Shown in pieces: positions 1 to 12,300 of a stretch of 64,000 nt of DNA. The stretch comes from Prunus persica. Taxonomy: Eukaryota > Streptophyta > Magnoliopsida > Rosales > Rosaceae. The number at the start of each line of letters is the position of its first letter. Position 1 is the first letter of the stretch. The stretch spans positions 24,998,079 to 25,062,078 of the forward strand of contig NC_034010.1 of the NCBI RefSeq assembly GCF_000346465.2, read 5' to 3'. The notes below the pieces were generated by a model, which was not told the DNA's origin, did no database searches, and saw nothing but the letters and a program-made list of their open reading frames with translations. The translations under genes and the position numbers were made by a program.

Positions 1-437
1 GTCCAATTTGATCCAAACGGTTAATTTGGCACACTTGGGATGTCATTCGAATAGTCTCATTCTCATATATCAATTACCAAAGTTCTATACCAATAGCAAC
101 CTTTCCCCCCTCTGTTTTTTTTTTTCCCTCTGTTTGTCCTCTGTTTTTTTCCTCTGTCAAACCAAACAATGTTGCTCCCTTTATTGGCATTTAGACACTT
201 CTCATTCACCTTTAGCACGTGAGTGTATGCATTGCAGCTGCTAATTGTTTTGCCTTATCTAAGACAAGTAGTCCGTCTCTTTATAAGCTCATGCTAAGTC
301 TCTTAGTTTTTCAATATACTCCGAACACTGCCCAATGGCTATGTCTACAGCTCTAAGGTTCGCATGCATTTTACTAGTATTAGACAATCTTGGCTATGCC
401 GTTTGGAAATATTCAGAACTTATTTTTTATTTGGCAG
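1..437 (+). other. Intron or upstream flank of the truncated first gene; repeated at about 7.86-8.26 kb
   Basis: Bases 1-330 closely match about 7865-8260 (shared landmarks: aatccaaacggttaatttgg, accaaacaatgttgctccc, ttataagctcatgctaagtc). No exon other than the one at 438 is recognisable. The short reading frame at 8-244 is low-complexity, T-rich sequence that also occurs in the repeat copy and has no recognisable domain. Confidence 0.5.
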
Positions 438-545
438 GCTCTCGAAGAAATGGCCAGGAAGAATGACGGTAAAATTACTTGTCCAAGTCCAAGGACAGGT
501 TTGGTCTGCAATTACACAGATCTGGTGAAAGCATATATATCATAA
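438..545 (+). CDS. Terminal exon of an upstream CNGC-like gene (partial)
   Basis: After the acceptor ttggcag the exon reads ALEEMARKNDGKITCP, then PRTGLVCN, and continues 12 residues to a TAA at 543-545. The same exon ends genes 2, 4 and 5 (23672, 48146, 56730). This copy has a six-base in-frame insertion (an extra Ser-Pro), and the stop after VCN is replaced by a Tyr codon, giving a longer tail. Most other base differences between copies are synonymous (CTT/CTC, GCA/GCC, GAT/GAC), which supports this reading frame being coding. The body of the gene lies before the window. The role of this short tail is unknown; it is not an IQ motif. Confidence 0.6.
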   Translation, partial: ALEEMARKNDGKITCPSPRTGLVCNYTDLVKAYIS

Positions 546-676
546 ATTAAATCTACATATTGTGGCCTGCTCAATTATTCAAGTTTATTATCAATTCGTA
601 CCGGGCTTTGTGACTGTTAGAATGTCCTGTGCCTACTGTACATAAATCTCTTACTGCTGGATTTGCCCTGGAAAAA
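546..676 (+). other. Probable 3' UTR of the first CNGC-like gene
   Basis: The stretch with ctcaattattcaagtttatt and gaatgtcctgtgc...tacataaat recurs after gene 1 (13880-13965), after the 27.2-kb fragment (27433-27520) and at 8265-8320. A conserved non-coding block directly after the stop codon fits a 3' UTR and polyadenylation region. Confidence 0.45.
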
Positions 677-1442
677 GAGTGCTGCTATTTCCACCCACCT
701 ATCCTATTTTCCCACTCACCTTATCTTCCCATTCACCATGAAAATTTGAAAAATCACAATCCTATCTTTGCACCACCATTATTCCTAAAATACCCTTCCA
801 TTCACTTAACACTTTTAACCCTAACTTAACACTATTAATTGAGTCCGAAAAAATTTAAAAGAAAAAAAAAGGTTTTCAGCAACCACCCACCGCACACTCC
901 ATCAAACTTTAACAAGAACCACCCATACGTTCCACCTCGGGCCAAGCATCCCCTCCTCCGGCCTCCTCATGTCTCTTTCACCATTATTTCAGTTGTATTG
1001 ACCAACACCTTCAAACCCCAATCTAACATTCTTCTCCTCTCTCCATTTCAATCAACCCATGAGAAATATTATATCAATTGGCCCAGATCTAAGACGACAC
1101 TTTGACTGCATTGCCTGCCAAAGTCGCTCATCCTAGTCTTCATCAATATCAGCAACTTCATGGCCTTTATTCCTCCAAGTTTCCAATTTAACTATTTCTT
1201 AACATCAATCAATCTTGGTCGTCACGGGGTTGGGTGGGTAGTCTGAGGGTTGTTTGCTGGGCTCTTTTATTTATTTATTCTAATTTTCTGTTTTTATTTT
1301 TACTTATATTTTCTTGACTTAACAGTGTTAACTTAGAGTTAAGTCCTTAAAAGTCATTTTACAATAAGTTAAATTTGCTTTAAAAATTTTGAAGATAAGG
1401 TGGGTGGGAAAATAAGACAGGGTGGTAGGAATAGCAACACTT
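677..1442. mobile_element. Mutator-like MITE, about 766 bp, long terminal inverted repeats
   Basis: The left end gagtgctgctatttccaccc is mirrored at the right end (ggtaggaatagcaacactt at about 1424-1442). The inverted similarity continues inward through a cccacnacct / aggtgggtggg block and an AT-rich block with cttaacac / gtgttaa. Flanks carry tggaaaaa on both sides (669-676 and 1443-1450). The homologous flank at about 8320-8350 lacks the element. No transposase is encoded, so it is non-autonomous. Confidence 0.65.
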
Positions 1443-4337
1443 TGGAAAAATTATGGTCATTCCTCAACCTGGCATTACTATTGGGAAATTGAACACGTAT
1501 ATATGCAAAATTACGTTTTGCAGTTTATTATCAAGTTCTTGCCCAAAACCTATTCAACACTGCTTTTATTGAATTTATTAGCTTTTCTTCAACGTGCACG
1601 ATAACGCGAGTGTGGAGAAGTAGGGGGCTTAGGGTTCAGTTTCAAGTTTCAATGAGAGCAAGAATGATACATTTGCTAGCTTGATAAGTTGAACCAAGTT
1701 GCTGTATTTTGTTTACCCGAAAAGGTATCCTTATAAGATGGCGGCGGTACTCGTTGACTCTATAAAATGCAAATCATTTCAAGGTCTATGCAATCATGTA
1801 GAGATCTTTAAACGGCAATTGTGTTTAGATCCCATTACTGAGAGGTTTTCCCCTAATCACAACATAATATTGATCCTTAAATCAAATAGTGATTCCTTTC
1901 TGTTTTTTATGTTGACTATATATATACATACATAGTAAATTGCATGTGTAAATGGAGCTACACTAATTTCTAAAATAATTTGTAAAATTGTTTTCAAGAT
2001 GAAAGTCGTTTGAATTGTCAAATGCAATCGTCATCGCAGAATAGCAATTTGCATGCTACACATGAGGTGTTGAGTTATTCTAGCTAGTTTTTCTTTGAAA
2101 ACCTTGTAATAAGTCATGTAATGTATATCCAAACTCATGGTTATTAGACTATTTAGTGTCTGTTTGACATTGTTTATTTGGGGTAATAAGTGATTTTTTT
2201 AAAATTTTAACAAGCCCAACCTGTTTGGTAAATTGTGATAAAAATCACTTATTATTAAAAATTGTTGTGAGAGAAAGCTATAAGGGAAAGCAGCTAATAA
2301 TGTGCTTTCATTTTCTGATTATGCAAGAATCAGTTTCAAAGAGGCGATGGGTTTAATGAAATTTACAAACTTCCAAAAATACCCCAATCTTTTTCACGCA
2401 ATCTCTTCTCTTCGTGCTTTTTCTCCTTCGCATCCCTTTGCTTCTTCATGCCATCTTTTTCATAGAGTTCTCCTTCTCTTGAATCTCTTCTATTCTTCCT
2501 ATTATTTTTTCTTGTTCAATCAATTGAAGCATACTCCTGAAAAGCCACAGGACTCAGGTAAGAGGCATATTATGTTTATTTATTCTCAATTTCATTTTTT
2601 ACAACACTTTCACAAAAAAATTTACCTAACACTTAGAAATTGATTATTGTACCAACAACACTTTTAACAAAAAGTTTAGCAAACGCCAAACTGCTTTATC
2701 TCACAGTTGATTTCTCTCACAGCAAATCTGACAACGATTATTTTCACAACACAACAATCCCAAACTGGCCCTAAATCTTTTATTTAATTAAAACGGGTTG
2801 GATCAGAATTGTTAATAACAACGAAAAAATGAATAAAACATTATATAAACTTTATTGATGAGAAACCAACCCCAGAGGTCAAGGAAGAGTACTAATAACC
2901 TTAGAAAGTTATTTTACAACCCATAAAGATTAAATACACACCAACCATCCAAAGTTTATATAGAGGAAGGAAATAAACAAGAAGTACTGACAGATTTAGG
3001 AACAACACTAGATGACGCTTGAGGATTATAATCTACATGAAAAAGCCGGTCTATGTAGCCCCTCCATAGGTTTAGGGAATCAAAACCTAGGGAAGTAACT
3101 ATGCCCGCTTCACCCTTAGGTCGTTGAGGATAATGCCCGCATGCGTATACCCTCCAAAACTTTGGAAATCCAAAGTCAAGCATCCATAAAACCAAATAAT
3201 ATGGTATCCAAAAACAGTTCATCTTTCGCACACAACAATATTTTCTATGTCATGGAGACATCTACTATTTTTCAATGGCATTAAAAATACCAAAATTCCA
3301 ACGTTAAATTTCCAGGAATTAAATTCTTCCATGAATATACCAATATTTAATTCATGAAAATCCAAATGACCACAAATTGGACGTGCAATTTTTGTAGTAA
3401 GCTTAACAATTATTTTCAAAATTTTCTGGGGTCTCACATTAATTGTCATTTCCAATCTCATTGTTTTGCGTAGTATAATATATAGAGAGTTTTAATTGAT
3501 ATTTTAAATACGTTTATTTGAGGGACACACTTGTAGGACTCATACACATTGTTTTTCAATGATCGAAACGTCTATTTTTTAGCTATTCCTTCAAACATTA
3601 TCCTAACAAAAAATCACTTGAGTTAGGAATTATTGAATGCTGCAAGTGTTAATATTTACCACACACTACAGTCTACTTCGAAATGTGGGGCACAATAACA
3701 GTAAGAACAATGATGTTCACCAAACTCTGAGATAAATAATAGCCACTCAAAACAAAAAAAAACAAAAACAAAAACAAAAGTAACATGGACGAGAAGAGAA
3801 AATATTAACGAATATAAAGCATTTAATATGAAAATGAAAGCCGTCTATTCTGGTTACTTAAAACGAAGGATCACTCAAATTTTGTGTGTAATTACAAGCA
3901 TATGCAGATTTATCCAAAAACAACTGCCAAAGCTATTCACAGTAATAAATGCAAAAACCAAAATACACCCTTTCTCCATAAGGCGTTTATCTTGCTTGCT
4001 GTGTTGTTTGCCGTAGATAGAAAGCAATATAAAAATTTCTCTATGTTTGATTATGGTTGAATATAGTGAGTAGAGTGTACTTATTAAAATTATATTTGTT
4101 TCACAATTCAATATCTCTTTTTTGATATTATATTAGGGTAAATTAGTAATTCAATAAATAGTTTGGTAGTAGAGTGTACTCAGTTAATTTTATGGTTCAT
4201 TTAGCAACATTCAAATTATTTGACCACTTCATTATATGGTTATCATTTTAGTGTTGTTTTCTTAAAGTACAATATTCGTCTATTGTGTTGTTTACAACTA
4301 AATATCTTAATGATTTTTAATTTATCTATTTTTTTAT
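1443..4337. other. Intergenic region with duplicated flanks and MITE remnants
   Basis: Bases 1450-1900 continue the repeat that is copied at about 8340-9000 (ggcttagggttcagtttcaa; aatcatgt-gagat; ttttcccctaatcacaaca). A MITE lies at about 2153-2775. From 2830 to 3460 the - strand has an aataaa-containing end and two short open frames (3461-3219 and 3231-2956) that I cannot assign. About 3505-3640 resembles the TA-flanked MITE family described at 38433. The rest is AT-rich with no gene seen. Confidence 0.5.
2153..2775. mobile_element. Probable hAT- or Harbinger-like MITE
   Basis: The left end tagtgtctgtttgacattg and the reverse complement of the right end (ttagggccagtttgggattg) share the gtttg core typical of such MITEs. 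Subterminal gtgataaaaatcacttatta and gttgtgagagaaagc blocks have inverted counterparts near 2695-2760. I could not find a convincing target-site duplication, so the ends are approximate. Confidence 0.4.
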
Positions 4338-4690
4338 AGAGATATTTAGTCGTATACCCATTCTTAGAATTAAAACTGTAAATAAACTATACACCATTTA
4401 ATTTCTATAAACATACCCAAAAAAAAACCCAAAAAGAGATAGCTGGCCCTATTAAATTTAATTTTGATTATTAAATTACTTTAATGCCCTATTGAGTGTT
4501 TTGAGCATTTTTATGAGTTTTTTGGTTAGGTTTGTTTTAAGAAATTAATGGCAGTTTTGTAATTTAAAAGAAGTTAAGAGCATTTTTATTATGTTGTAAA
4601 TGAGTTTTGAGTGTGTTTCTAAAGTCCATTTCATATAGGGTTTTTTTTAATAATTTGAGCTCCTATATTGGGTATAATAGTAAATCTCCC
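4338..4690. mobile_element. MITE, about 353 bp; second copy at 62101
   Basis: The ends agagatatttagtcgtata and (right end reversed) gggagatttactattatacc form imperfect inverted repeats of about 22 bp. The whole block closely matches 62101-62450, sharing tagctggccctatt, gccctattgagtgttttgag and aaagtccatttcat. No coding capacity. Confidence 0.55.
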
Positions 4691-4754
4691 TTTTTATTTA
4701 TTTATAAAAATGATATCTGATTAAAAGTTTGAATAATAAACAATTTGCAATCTA

Positions 4755-4916
4755 CCCACAAGGTGTCATTATTAAGAAGGGCCAACCGTGAAGACTTTAT
4801 CCATGGAAATTTATTTTCTCATTCATACCTGCATTAATTCCGCAACTAACCTTTTTAATCTCTAATTTACACACCTTGCACTAGATGTATTGAAAGGTTC
4901 AAAGGAGAGTTAGGGC
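4755..4916 (+). promoter_or_regulatory. CNGC-type promoter/leader remnant
   Basis: The block gtgaagactttatccatgga followed by cattcatacctgcatta also lies upstream of gene 3 (about 31885-31940) and at 28100-28160. Here it is joined at about 4850 to sequence found near 14485-14525 (tctaatttacacaccttgca) and then directly to a broken CNBD exon at 4917. It is therefore a rearrangement product, not a working promoter. Confidence 0.4.
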
Positions 4917-5802
4917 CATTGGGGACCTCCTCTAGTGACGCAAAACCCATAATAAATGAGTCTGTTGAGGCCATTGATGACGTTCAAGCCCTTGTTCTCT
5001 ATGCCACAGATATGGAGAGCATCAGCTCTAAATCCAAGTCGATTTATAAGAAGTTGTGCATGGTGACTATACTTAAGAAAGTAAGCTCCAAGTCGATTTA
5101 CAAGAAGTTGTGCATGATATTACTTATTTGATTTATATAATGTTCTCTTTATGTTTGTCAAATTAATGCGTCAAAGTAAGCTCCACCTGCAGTACGTATG
5201 TATTCAAGCAAGTGTTTAGAACTTAATGAAGAAGACAAAACCAATTAAAATCATTATATATCATCCTAGCTAGCCAGTACTAACTTTTAGAAGATATGCT
5301 TTATATTTTTCTTAACTGACAATGTCACATCTATCTAATTTTAGGTGGAAAGCTTTCAACAAATGGACGAACAAGTGTTGAAAGCAATCTCCAAGCGTCT
5401 TAAGCCCATGAACTTCAATGCCAATCAGTGTATTCTTAAAGAGAAAAAACCACTTCATATGATGTTCTTCGTCGTGAGAGGAGTCGTAGAAATTAAAAGC
5501 GAAAGTGCTATGGACGTGAACGTGGAAAAAACCTGTGAATTGGGATGTTTCTATGGAGAAGAACTTGCACATTGGGTTATAACTTGGGTATCACACCAGA
5601 CCTTTCCTACCAAACTACCTTTGTCACCTGATTCTGCGCTATGCCCCTACCATGGTGGTTCTGTGAAAATACTTGCTCTCAAAGCGACGACTTGAAGAGT
5701 GTACTCTCTGATTTCACCCTCCCTACAGATTCCGATCAGCCTCGGGACTGGTTGACCATCCTAAAGAATGTAAGTTCCTCTGGATGAAGAGAACCAGACC
5801 TT

Positions 5803-5841
<39 letters not shown>

Positions 5842-6229
5842 TAATCATAATATTTCTAATTTGTAGGTGGAAAGGCTTGAGACTATGGATGAGGAAGTTT
5901 TGACAGAAATATGTGGGTATCTTGAGCTCAGAACTTATGAAGATGCGTACATTATTCAAAAGGATAAACTAATCGAAATGATGTTCTTCATCATGAGAGG
6001 AGTTGTGTCAGTGACAGACGGGAGCTCGAAACATTACCGCAATGAAGGAGGACGTCCAAATCACAGTGGAGATGACCTCATAGAACATTGGCTACAATCT
6101 AAATCTACCAGCGTTCCTGCCAAATTGCCCACCTCTCCTTTTAGTTTTTGGGCCATTGGTGAAGTTGAAGTTCTGGTTCTTAAGGCCGAGGACATGGCAA
6201 AGGTTCAGCCTGGTGATCATATTCGTTAG
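4917..6229 (+). pseudogene. CNGC-like pseudogene: CNBD1 half, CNBD2 lost, CNBD3 frameshifted, CNBD4
   Basis: No membrane exons are present. The piece at 4917-5080 is the C-terminal half of CNBD1 (SSSDAKPI...VEAIDDVQALVL) and ends at the usual AAGAAA|gtaagc donor. The CNBD2 exon is missing: intron sequence jumps from gcgtcaaa straight to gtaagctccacctgcag, the sequence that normally follows CNBD2. CNBD3 (5345-5769) starts in frame but a one-base loss (aaagcgacgac instead of aaagccgacgac, about 5681) stops it at 5693-5695. CNBD4 (5867-6229) is open and keeps SGDDLIEHW. A 27-base segment is duplicated at 5036-5062 and 5089-5115. No terminal exon is found downstream. Confidence 0.75.
5803..5842. 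repeat. (TC)n-(TA)n microsatellite
   Basis: A run of about eleven TC units passes into about nine TA units within the intron before CNBD4 of the pseudogene. The equivalent introns of genes 2, 4 and 5 carry only (TA)n. Confidence 0.9.
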
Positions 6230-7145
6230 TATTATGTGCAAATAATGAATTGTCTTTATATTATATTCCTGCTTATGTACATACGTAGTTTCCTTGTCTG
6301 AAGCTTGTTTGTTTGTAAGTTGTTTGGATTTCCAGTTAATGAACGATTGATCAAATGATGCTAGATGCATATACGCACTGATCCGCTCCGCTTCTTGGGA
6401 AGAGTTGCTAAGTTTGCTCTGCTTTGAGAGAATAAATAATTGATACAACTATTTGGGTGCTTGTTTACACGTGATTTATATTTATTATTATTTTTTTAAG
6501 TGTTAGTCAATAAGCAACAAGAAAATTATGTATGTTGAGAGAATCTCTGTTTTCTTGGTCTTTCATTTGTGTTTATAGTATGACATGATGACGGTTGCTG
6601 TGGGCACAAGTCTTGCTGCTGCCAATTGCCTCTCATTGGGTTTGGGTAGGTATGTCGAGATGTTCAAGGGGCAATTAGTGAGGGATTTTCCTCTAATTAC
6701 AACAAAATAATGGTCCATAAACCAAATCCATATGTAATATTTGCGCATGTGTGAAACCAATTTCCCAGATAATGTAAAATAAAAGAGTTTTTAAAATGAG
6801 ATACTAGAAGTTTGTTTGGAACCAGATAATACGAGGTTTATTTACTTTGTTTTTTTTTTTTTTTTTGCACAATTAACAAAAAAACAAAAAAGTTCCTAAC
6901 AAAAACAACAAAAACAGCAACAAAAAACAACAACAAAAGTTCCCAATTATATGCTCCGACCTTTGATTTGTTTGGTCACTGGCACAATTAACATGTTCGC
7001 AATGAGTTCCTATAAAAAACAACAACAAAAGTTCCCAATATGAAGTTGCTTCCTCATTCACACTAGTAGGAAGAGTTGCTCGGTTAACTATATATTAAGA
7101 AAAAGTCAACCAAAAAAAAAAAAAGAGTTGCTCGGTTATTACTCT
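6230..7145. other. Intergenic region between CNGC remnants
   Basis: Starts like the CNGC last intron (ttatgtacatacgtagtttc) but no terminal exon follows. Bases 6590-6720 resemble the flank repeats at about 1780-1880 and 8930-9000 (tgtcgagatgttcaa; gggattttcctctaattac). The stretch 6845-7130 is A/T homopolymer and CAA-rich simple sequence. Confidence 0.4.
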
Positions 7146-7387
7146 TGGCAACCGAGTCCGCTGAGGCAACAGGTGATGTTGAAGCCCTTGCTCTCATGGT
7201 TAGCGACGTCGCGAGTGTGGTCTTTAAATTCGAAAGGCAATATATGTTTGAGGATAACCACTTGAAGAAAATTTTAGGTTATCTGCAATTAGGAGTTGTG
7301 GGAACAACCACATGTAGAACATTTAGTGCGAAAGAAGTTGAGGAGGCAACAAACAATTACCATGTAAGTAGGATCATTGGTAATTAA
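7146..7387 (+). pseudogene. Chimeric fragment: CNBD1 C-half fused in frame to WAK-like kinase start
   Basis: The first part (ATESAEATGDVEALALMVSD) matches the CNBD1 exon of gene 1 (ATESVQAIDDVEALVLLASD at about 12063-12122). From about 7290 the same frame reads CRTFSAKEVEEATNNYH then VSRIIGN before a stop, which is the juxtamembrane region and first strand leading to the glycine loop of wall-associated kinases. It stops before the GxG completes. Start exon, membrane exons and kinase body are absent. It could be translated only as part of a read-through transcript, so I treat it as a remnant. The in-frame join is notable but may be chance. Confidence 0.55.
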
Positions 7388-9375
7388 CTAAAACTTTTGC
7401 TTTGGTTTGAAAGGACGAATTTATTATAAAAAGACTCGGAGAAGTTTATTATAGATTATTGTTTTAATATGAAATTTATTATAGATTACTGTTTTCCCTT
7501 CCAAGTTCCAACTGTCATGTTTAAGGTCTTAGTCAATTAGCAACCTGCAAACGTTTGAAATCTTAATTATTTGCCTTTTGTCTTCTTTGGTGTTCCTAGG
7601 ATGCCTATCAATGTTTTCCTAGTCCCACATTAATTAATGGAACTCCATAAAATATGGTTTTTGACATAATTGCACAATATCAATATAGAAAAATCAAAAT
7701 CCAGACTCATTGTGTCATCAAACATTCAAAACATTACAACAGTGAGAGTAATTTGGCACACTTTTTATGATCTCACGTGGTACCAACTCAGAATAACCAA
7801 TTAGATATCATTCAAATAGCCTCATTCTCTTAATCATTAATTTAGTCAAATTTAATTCAATGGTTAATTTGGTTCAATTTAATCCAAACGGTTAATTTGG
7901 AACACTTGAGATATCATTCGAATATTCTCATTCTCATATATTAATTAACGAAGGTCTATACCTACCAATAGCAACCTTTTTTTTTTTTTTTGTTGGTGAA
8001 CATACACCAACCTTTCCCTCCTCTGTTTGTCCTCTGTTTTTTTCCCCCCTCTGTTTGTCCTCTGTTTTTTTCTCTGTCAAACCAAACAATGTTGCTCCCT
8101 TTATTGGCATTTGGATACTTCTCATACACCTTTCGCACGTGACGTGAGTGCATGCATTGTGGCTGCCAATTGTATTCCTATATGCTAGTTGTTTTGCCTT
8201 ATCGAGGGAAAGTAGTCCAGCTCCTTATAAGCTCATGCTAAGTCTCTTGTTAAGTCTCTTTGTAACTTTAGAATGTCCTGTGCTCTTTGTACATAAATTC
8301 CTTACTGCTGGATTTGTCACAAACTCCAGTGTAAGAACTTGCTTTGGGCAAATTATGGTCATTCCCCAACCTTACTCTTGGGAATTTGAACATGTGTATA
8401 TGCAAAATTATATGTTTTACAGTTTATTATCAAGTTCTTGACCAATTAATACCTATTCAACATTTGTTTCTATTGAATTTATATAATAAAAATCCAAGTA
8501 GCTTTTCTTCTTGCTAAAATATGAATATGGTTTGAATGTATTAGGTTATCTTTATTCTTCTCCATAAGGAGGTATATATAAGAGTTTACATGTGCTATAC
8601 AAGGAATTAGATACAGCAAAGAATTAGAAAAGTATCTCATAATTATACAATGATTTATCAACTATATAAAAATAGGAAAGTAAATCCCTTAATTAATCAA
8701 GGAAGTAAATCTCCTTGATTAATTAGGAGACTCACGTCAACACTTTATGTGTGCGAGTCGGGGAAGTAGGGCGCTTAGGGTTCAGTTTCAAGTTTCAACA
8801 AAAGCAAGAATGATACGTTTTACAGTTTGATTTATCTGTGGATGAAGATGAATCAAGTTGATGTATATTTTGTCTACCTGAGATGATAGCCTTAAGTTGG
8901 CGGTACTCGATGACCTATAAAATATGTCATTTCAAAGTCATGCAATCATGTTGAGATGTTCAAACCACGATTAATGAGGGATTTTCCCCTAATCACAACA
9001 AAACATGACAACTAGTACAGCAATCACAATTATTTTTTGTGGCCAAGCATTTGAAAATGTTTTTTTTTTTTTTTAAACAATACATTTTTTAGTATAACAA
9101 CTAGTACTGCAATCAATGAATTCAAACAACTTGCCAGGATGAAATATTATTATATTTTCAACTACTGCATGGGTTGAAGTCAATTCTATTAACAGCGGTT
9201 ATTGCATCTACTTCTATCTACCATTCTTATAACTTGACTTCATCAGTTGTAGAAAATTTGAGATCTCAAATTTGGTTCCATAAGGGAGCTGCTCCGTCAT
9301 TTGCAAATTCCAGAATTCTTTCAAGTGTTTCTGCCCAAAAAGAAAAAGAAAAGGAAATAAGAGTTTGAGTTGTGC
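7388..9375. other. Intergenic region upstream of gene 1
   Basis: About 7865-8260 repeats bases 1-330, 8265-8330 repeats the 3' UTR block at 600-660, and 8340-9000 repeats 1450-1900, so this is a second copy of the window's left end without the Mutator-like MITE. About 9170-9375 is the leader of gene 1: cattcttataacttgacttc, ttgtagaaaatttgaga and gcaaattccagaatt recur before genes 3 and 5. No gene is seen. Confidence 0.5.
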
Positions 9376-12300
9376 ATGGCGGCTACGGAAGTGAACGTTG
9401 CAAGGTTAGTTTCTCCGACTTTAACATGCACCATTTTCATTTTTTTCCTTTCTTAAACAAAAGTTCTTATATATATATATATATGCAAATTTCACATGCT
9501 TATAAAGAAAGAAGTTCTTTACTTATCAGATTTCTTCCGTCTCTCTCTTAATAAAGATTTTGTTACTTGGGAACCTTAACTGTTTTCTTCTTTTTGTCTT
9601 GCTCAGCATTGCAGATGACCCGAATTCAAAGACGATAACGGAAAATTCTGCCCCGAAATATGTACAAAAGTGGAATTTCATGTTTATAACATCATGTGTG
9701 TTTGCCGTTTCACTGGATCCTTTGTTCCTCTACGTTCCTATCCTTAACTACGATATGAAGTGTCTGAGGTTGGACAACAACTTGAAGATTACAGCTCTTG
9801 TCTCACGATCGGTCACAGATCTGTTTTATATAGCAAATATTGTCTTTCAAGTTTACAGATATAAGATTTGTTCAAACTTAATCAAACTATTTCTTCCCGG
9901 AAGTTGGTCGTCCAAGTTAGCTGAACTAAGGAAGATATGGCAGTCATACATCATAGTTGACATTTTAGCTATTCTTCCTCTTCCACAGGTATGAGAAGCC
10001 CTTTAATCTAGACTAGAGTTAATTATTTTTCCAATCTCACTGTTTTGTCTGCGTGAAATTATATATATAAATAGTTATTCTCTCATTTGAATGTTCGCTC
10101 ATTATTATTGTGTGAATGTCAATGTAAATATAGACAAAGCAAGAATGGGTAGTATAAAATACATGGTGTACGCACGGTAATAATATCTCATATAGGAGAA
10201 TTTATGTATATATATATATATATATATATTAATTTCAGTATAAAAGCATAAGAGATTAGGACCACCTGCGATGCTACTGACCAATGAAATGTGATATTGA
10301 CCCCAAAAAGTATAAAATATGAAATGCAATTGACCAAATGAAATGTGATATTGACCCCAACAAGTATAAAATCTGAAATGCAATGTTGTATTTGAATTTA
10401 GGACAGTCAATATTTTATCTCACGATATGTTGTTAATATTATTGCAATGTGTACCCCAGGTGATAATTCTCATTTTCTTTTCAAAAATGAGGGCCTCAAG
10501 ATCTTTAAGGAAGCTTATGAACTTTCTTGTTATGGTGCAATATGTACCACGAGTTCTTCGCATCTACTTGTCATGCAAGAAATCCAAAAAACCTTTCAAA
10601 GGACATACCGCATTATGGGTTAAAGGTTTACTCAATTTTTTCCTATACATCCTTGCTAGTCATGTAAGTTTCAACATCATAAATTATTTAAAAACTTCTT
10701 TTTATGAGAACTTATTAGCGTTATTTAACATTTTCTCATAGCTAACTTGTTGAGTTCTTTAGGTACTTGGAGCTTTTTGGTACTTTTTTGCTGTTCAACG
10801 AATGACAAGTTGCTGGCAACATGTATGTCAATATGAAAATGGATGTGGCCCTAGTACTTTTAACTGTCATGATCACCATACATTGAGAAATATTACGGTT
10901 CTAGATAATTTATGCCCTATAAATTCATCAAATACAACTCTCTTTGATTTTGGTATATATCTAAGTGTCCTTCAGTCGGGAATATTGTGGTCAACAAACT
11001 ATCCACTGAAGTTTTCGAACAGTTTTTGTTGGGGCTTGCGGAATTTGAGGTTTGTACATGTGAAACCCTTTTGATCTTGGCAGATTGAGCTATACTATTA
11101 CAAATAAATAAAAGTCCAAATTTGTGATCCATTTCTTTTTCCAGTTCTCTTGCTTCAAATCTTGAGCCGAGCTCCAATACATGGGAAATCCTCTTTGTGG
11201 CTTGTATTTCTATAATCGGCTTGCTACTATTTGTATATCTCATTGGGAATTTGCAGGTTTGGTGCGGTGAATATTTTTATATATAAAGTTTTCTTTAAGT
11301 TTAAAGCTCCTCATGATCTTTTCTTTTCTCATTTGAGTATGGCTGGCTTTTGGGATATATAAAAATGCAGAATTAATGAGGCTTAACCTTGTTGTTGTGA
11401 AATAGACATATGTGCTGTTAGATACTGAAAGATTAGAGTCGCACAGACGCAAGATGAGACTTGAACGGAAGATGAAAGCAAAAGGCCGAGATGTAGAATT
11501 ATGGTTATCTAAAAATGGCACTCCCCTGCGTAGAAAGCCGGATATCATGGAAAAGGTACGACTAGAACTTGAAGAAAACTGGGATATTGATGTGGATCAG
11601 GAAATCCTCTCTATTCTTCCCCGGGAACTTCAAGACTATATCGAAACTTGCAAGCCCTTGAGTAGGCTGAAGAATGTAGAGGTTCGTACAAACTCATCGC
11701 TTTAGTATATATTTTTTCACAACAATTATCCATCCTAGCTTAATTACTTATTAGATTTCTAATTGGTGGTTACTTTTATTAAACACTGCATCTAAACCTA
11801 GGTGCCACCATTTCGAAACATGGATGAACAAGTTTTGATAGAAATCTCAAAGCATCTTAAGCCCAGGAGTTATACTAATAATCAAATCATTATTAAAGAG
11901 GATCAACCACTTGAAATGATGCTTTTTGTCGTGGACGGACGTGTAATCATTAAAAAGAAAGATTGTTCCAGTAAGTTCCAACGACGTGCCGGACATCTGT
12001 ATGGAGAGAAACTTCTAGTTTGGCCATCATGGACGTCCTTCCATGAGGGGACAAGACCTTTAGCAACCGAGTCTGTTCAGGCCATTGATGATGTTGAAGC
12101 CCTTGTTCTCTTGGCCAGCGACATGGTCAGTATACGCTCTAGATTCAGGTCAGATTTCGATAAGTTGAAGATGAGTCTCAGTCAAAGTCAACAAACGGAT
12201 TCGCATTGGGAGCTTTTGACTTGTGACAAGGTGACAATGCTACAACAAGTAAGTTCCTCTCTCCTTAGGAAGACATAAACCTATACAGATACAGTAATAA

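Noticed and set aside
839..1105. 88-residue open frame
   Set aside because: Lies wholly within the Mutator-like MITE; no similarity to transposase motifs.
4917..5131. A small stand-alone gene for the SSSDAKPI frame
   Set aside because: It starts mid-domain, matches the second half of CNBD1 only, and has no start codon context or upstream exons.
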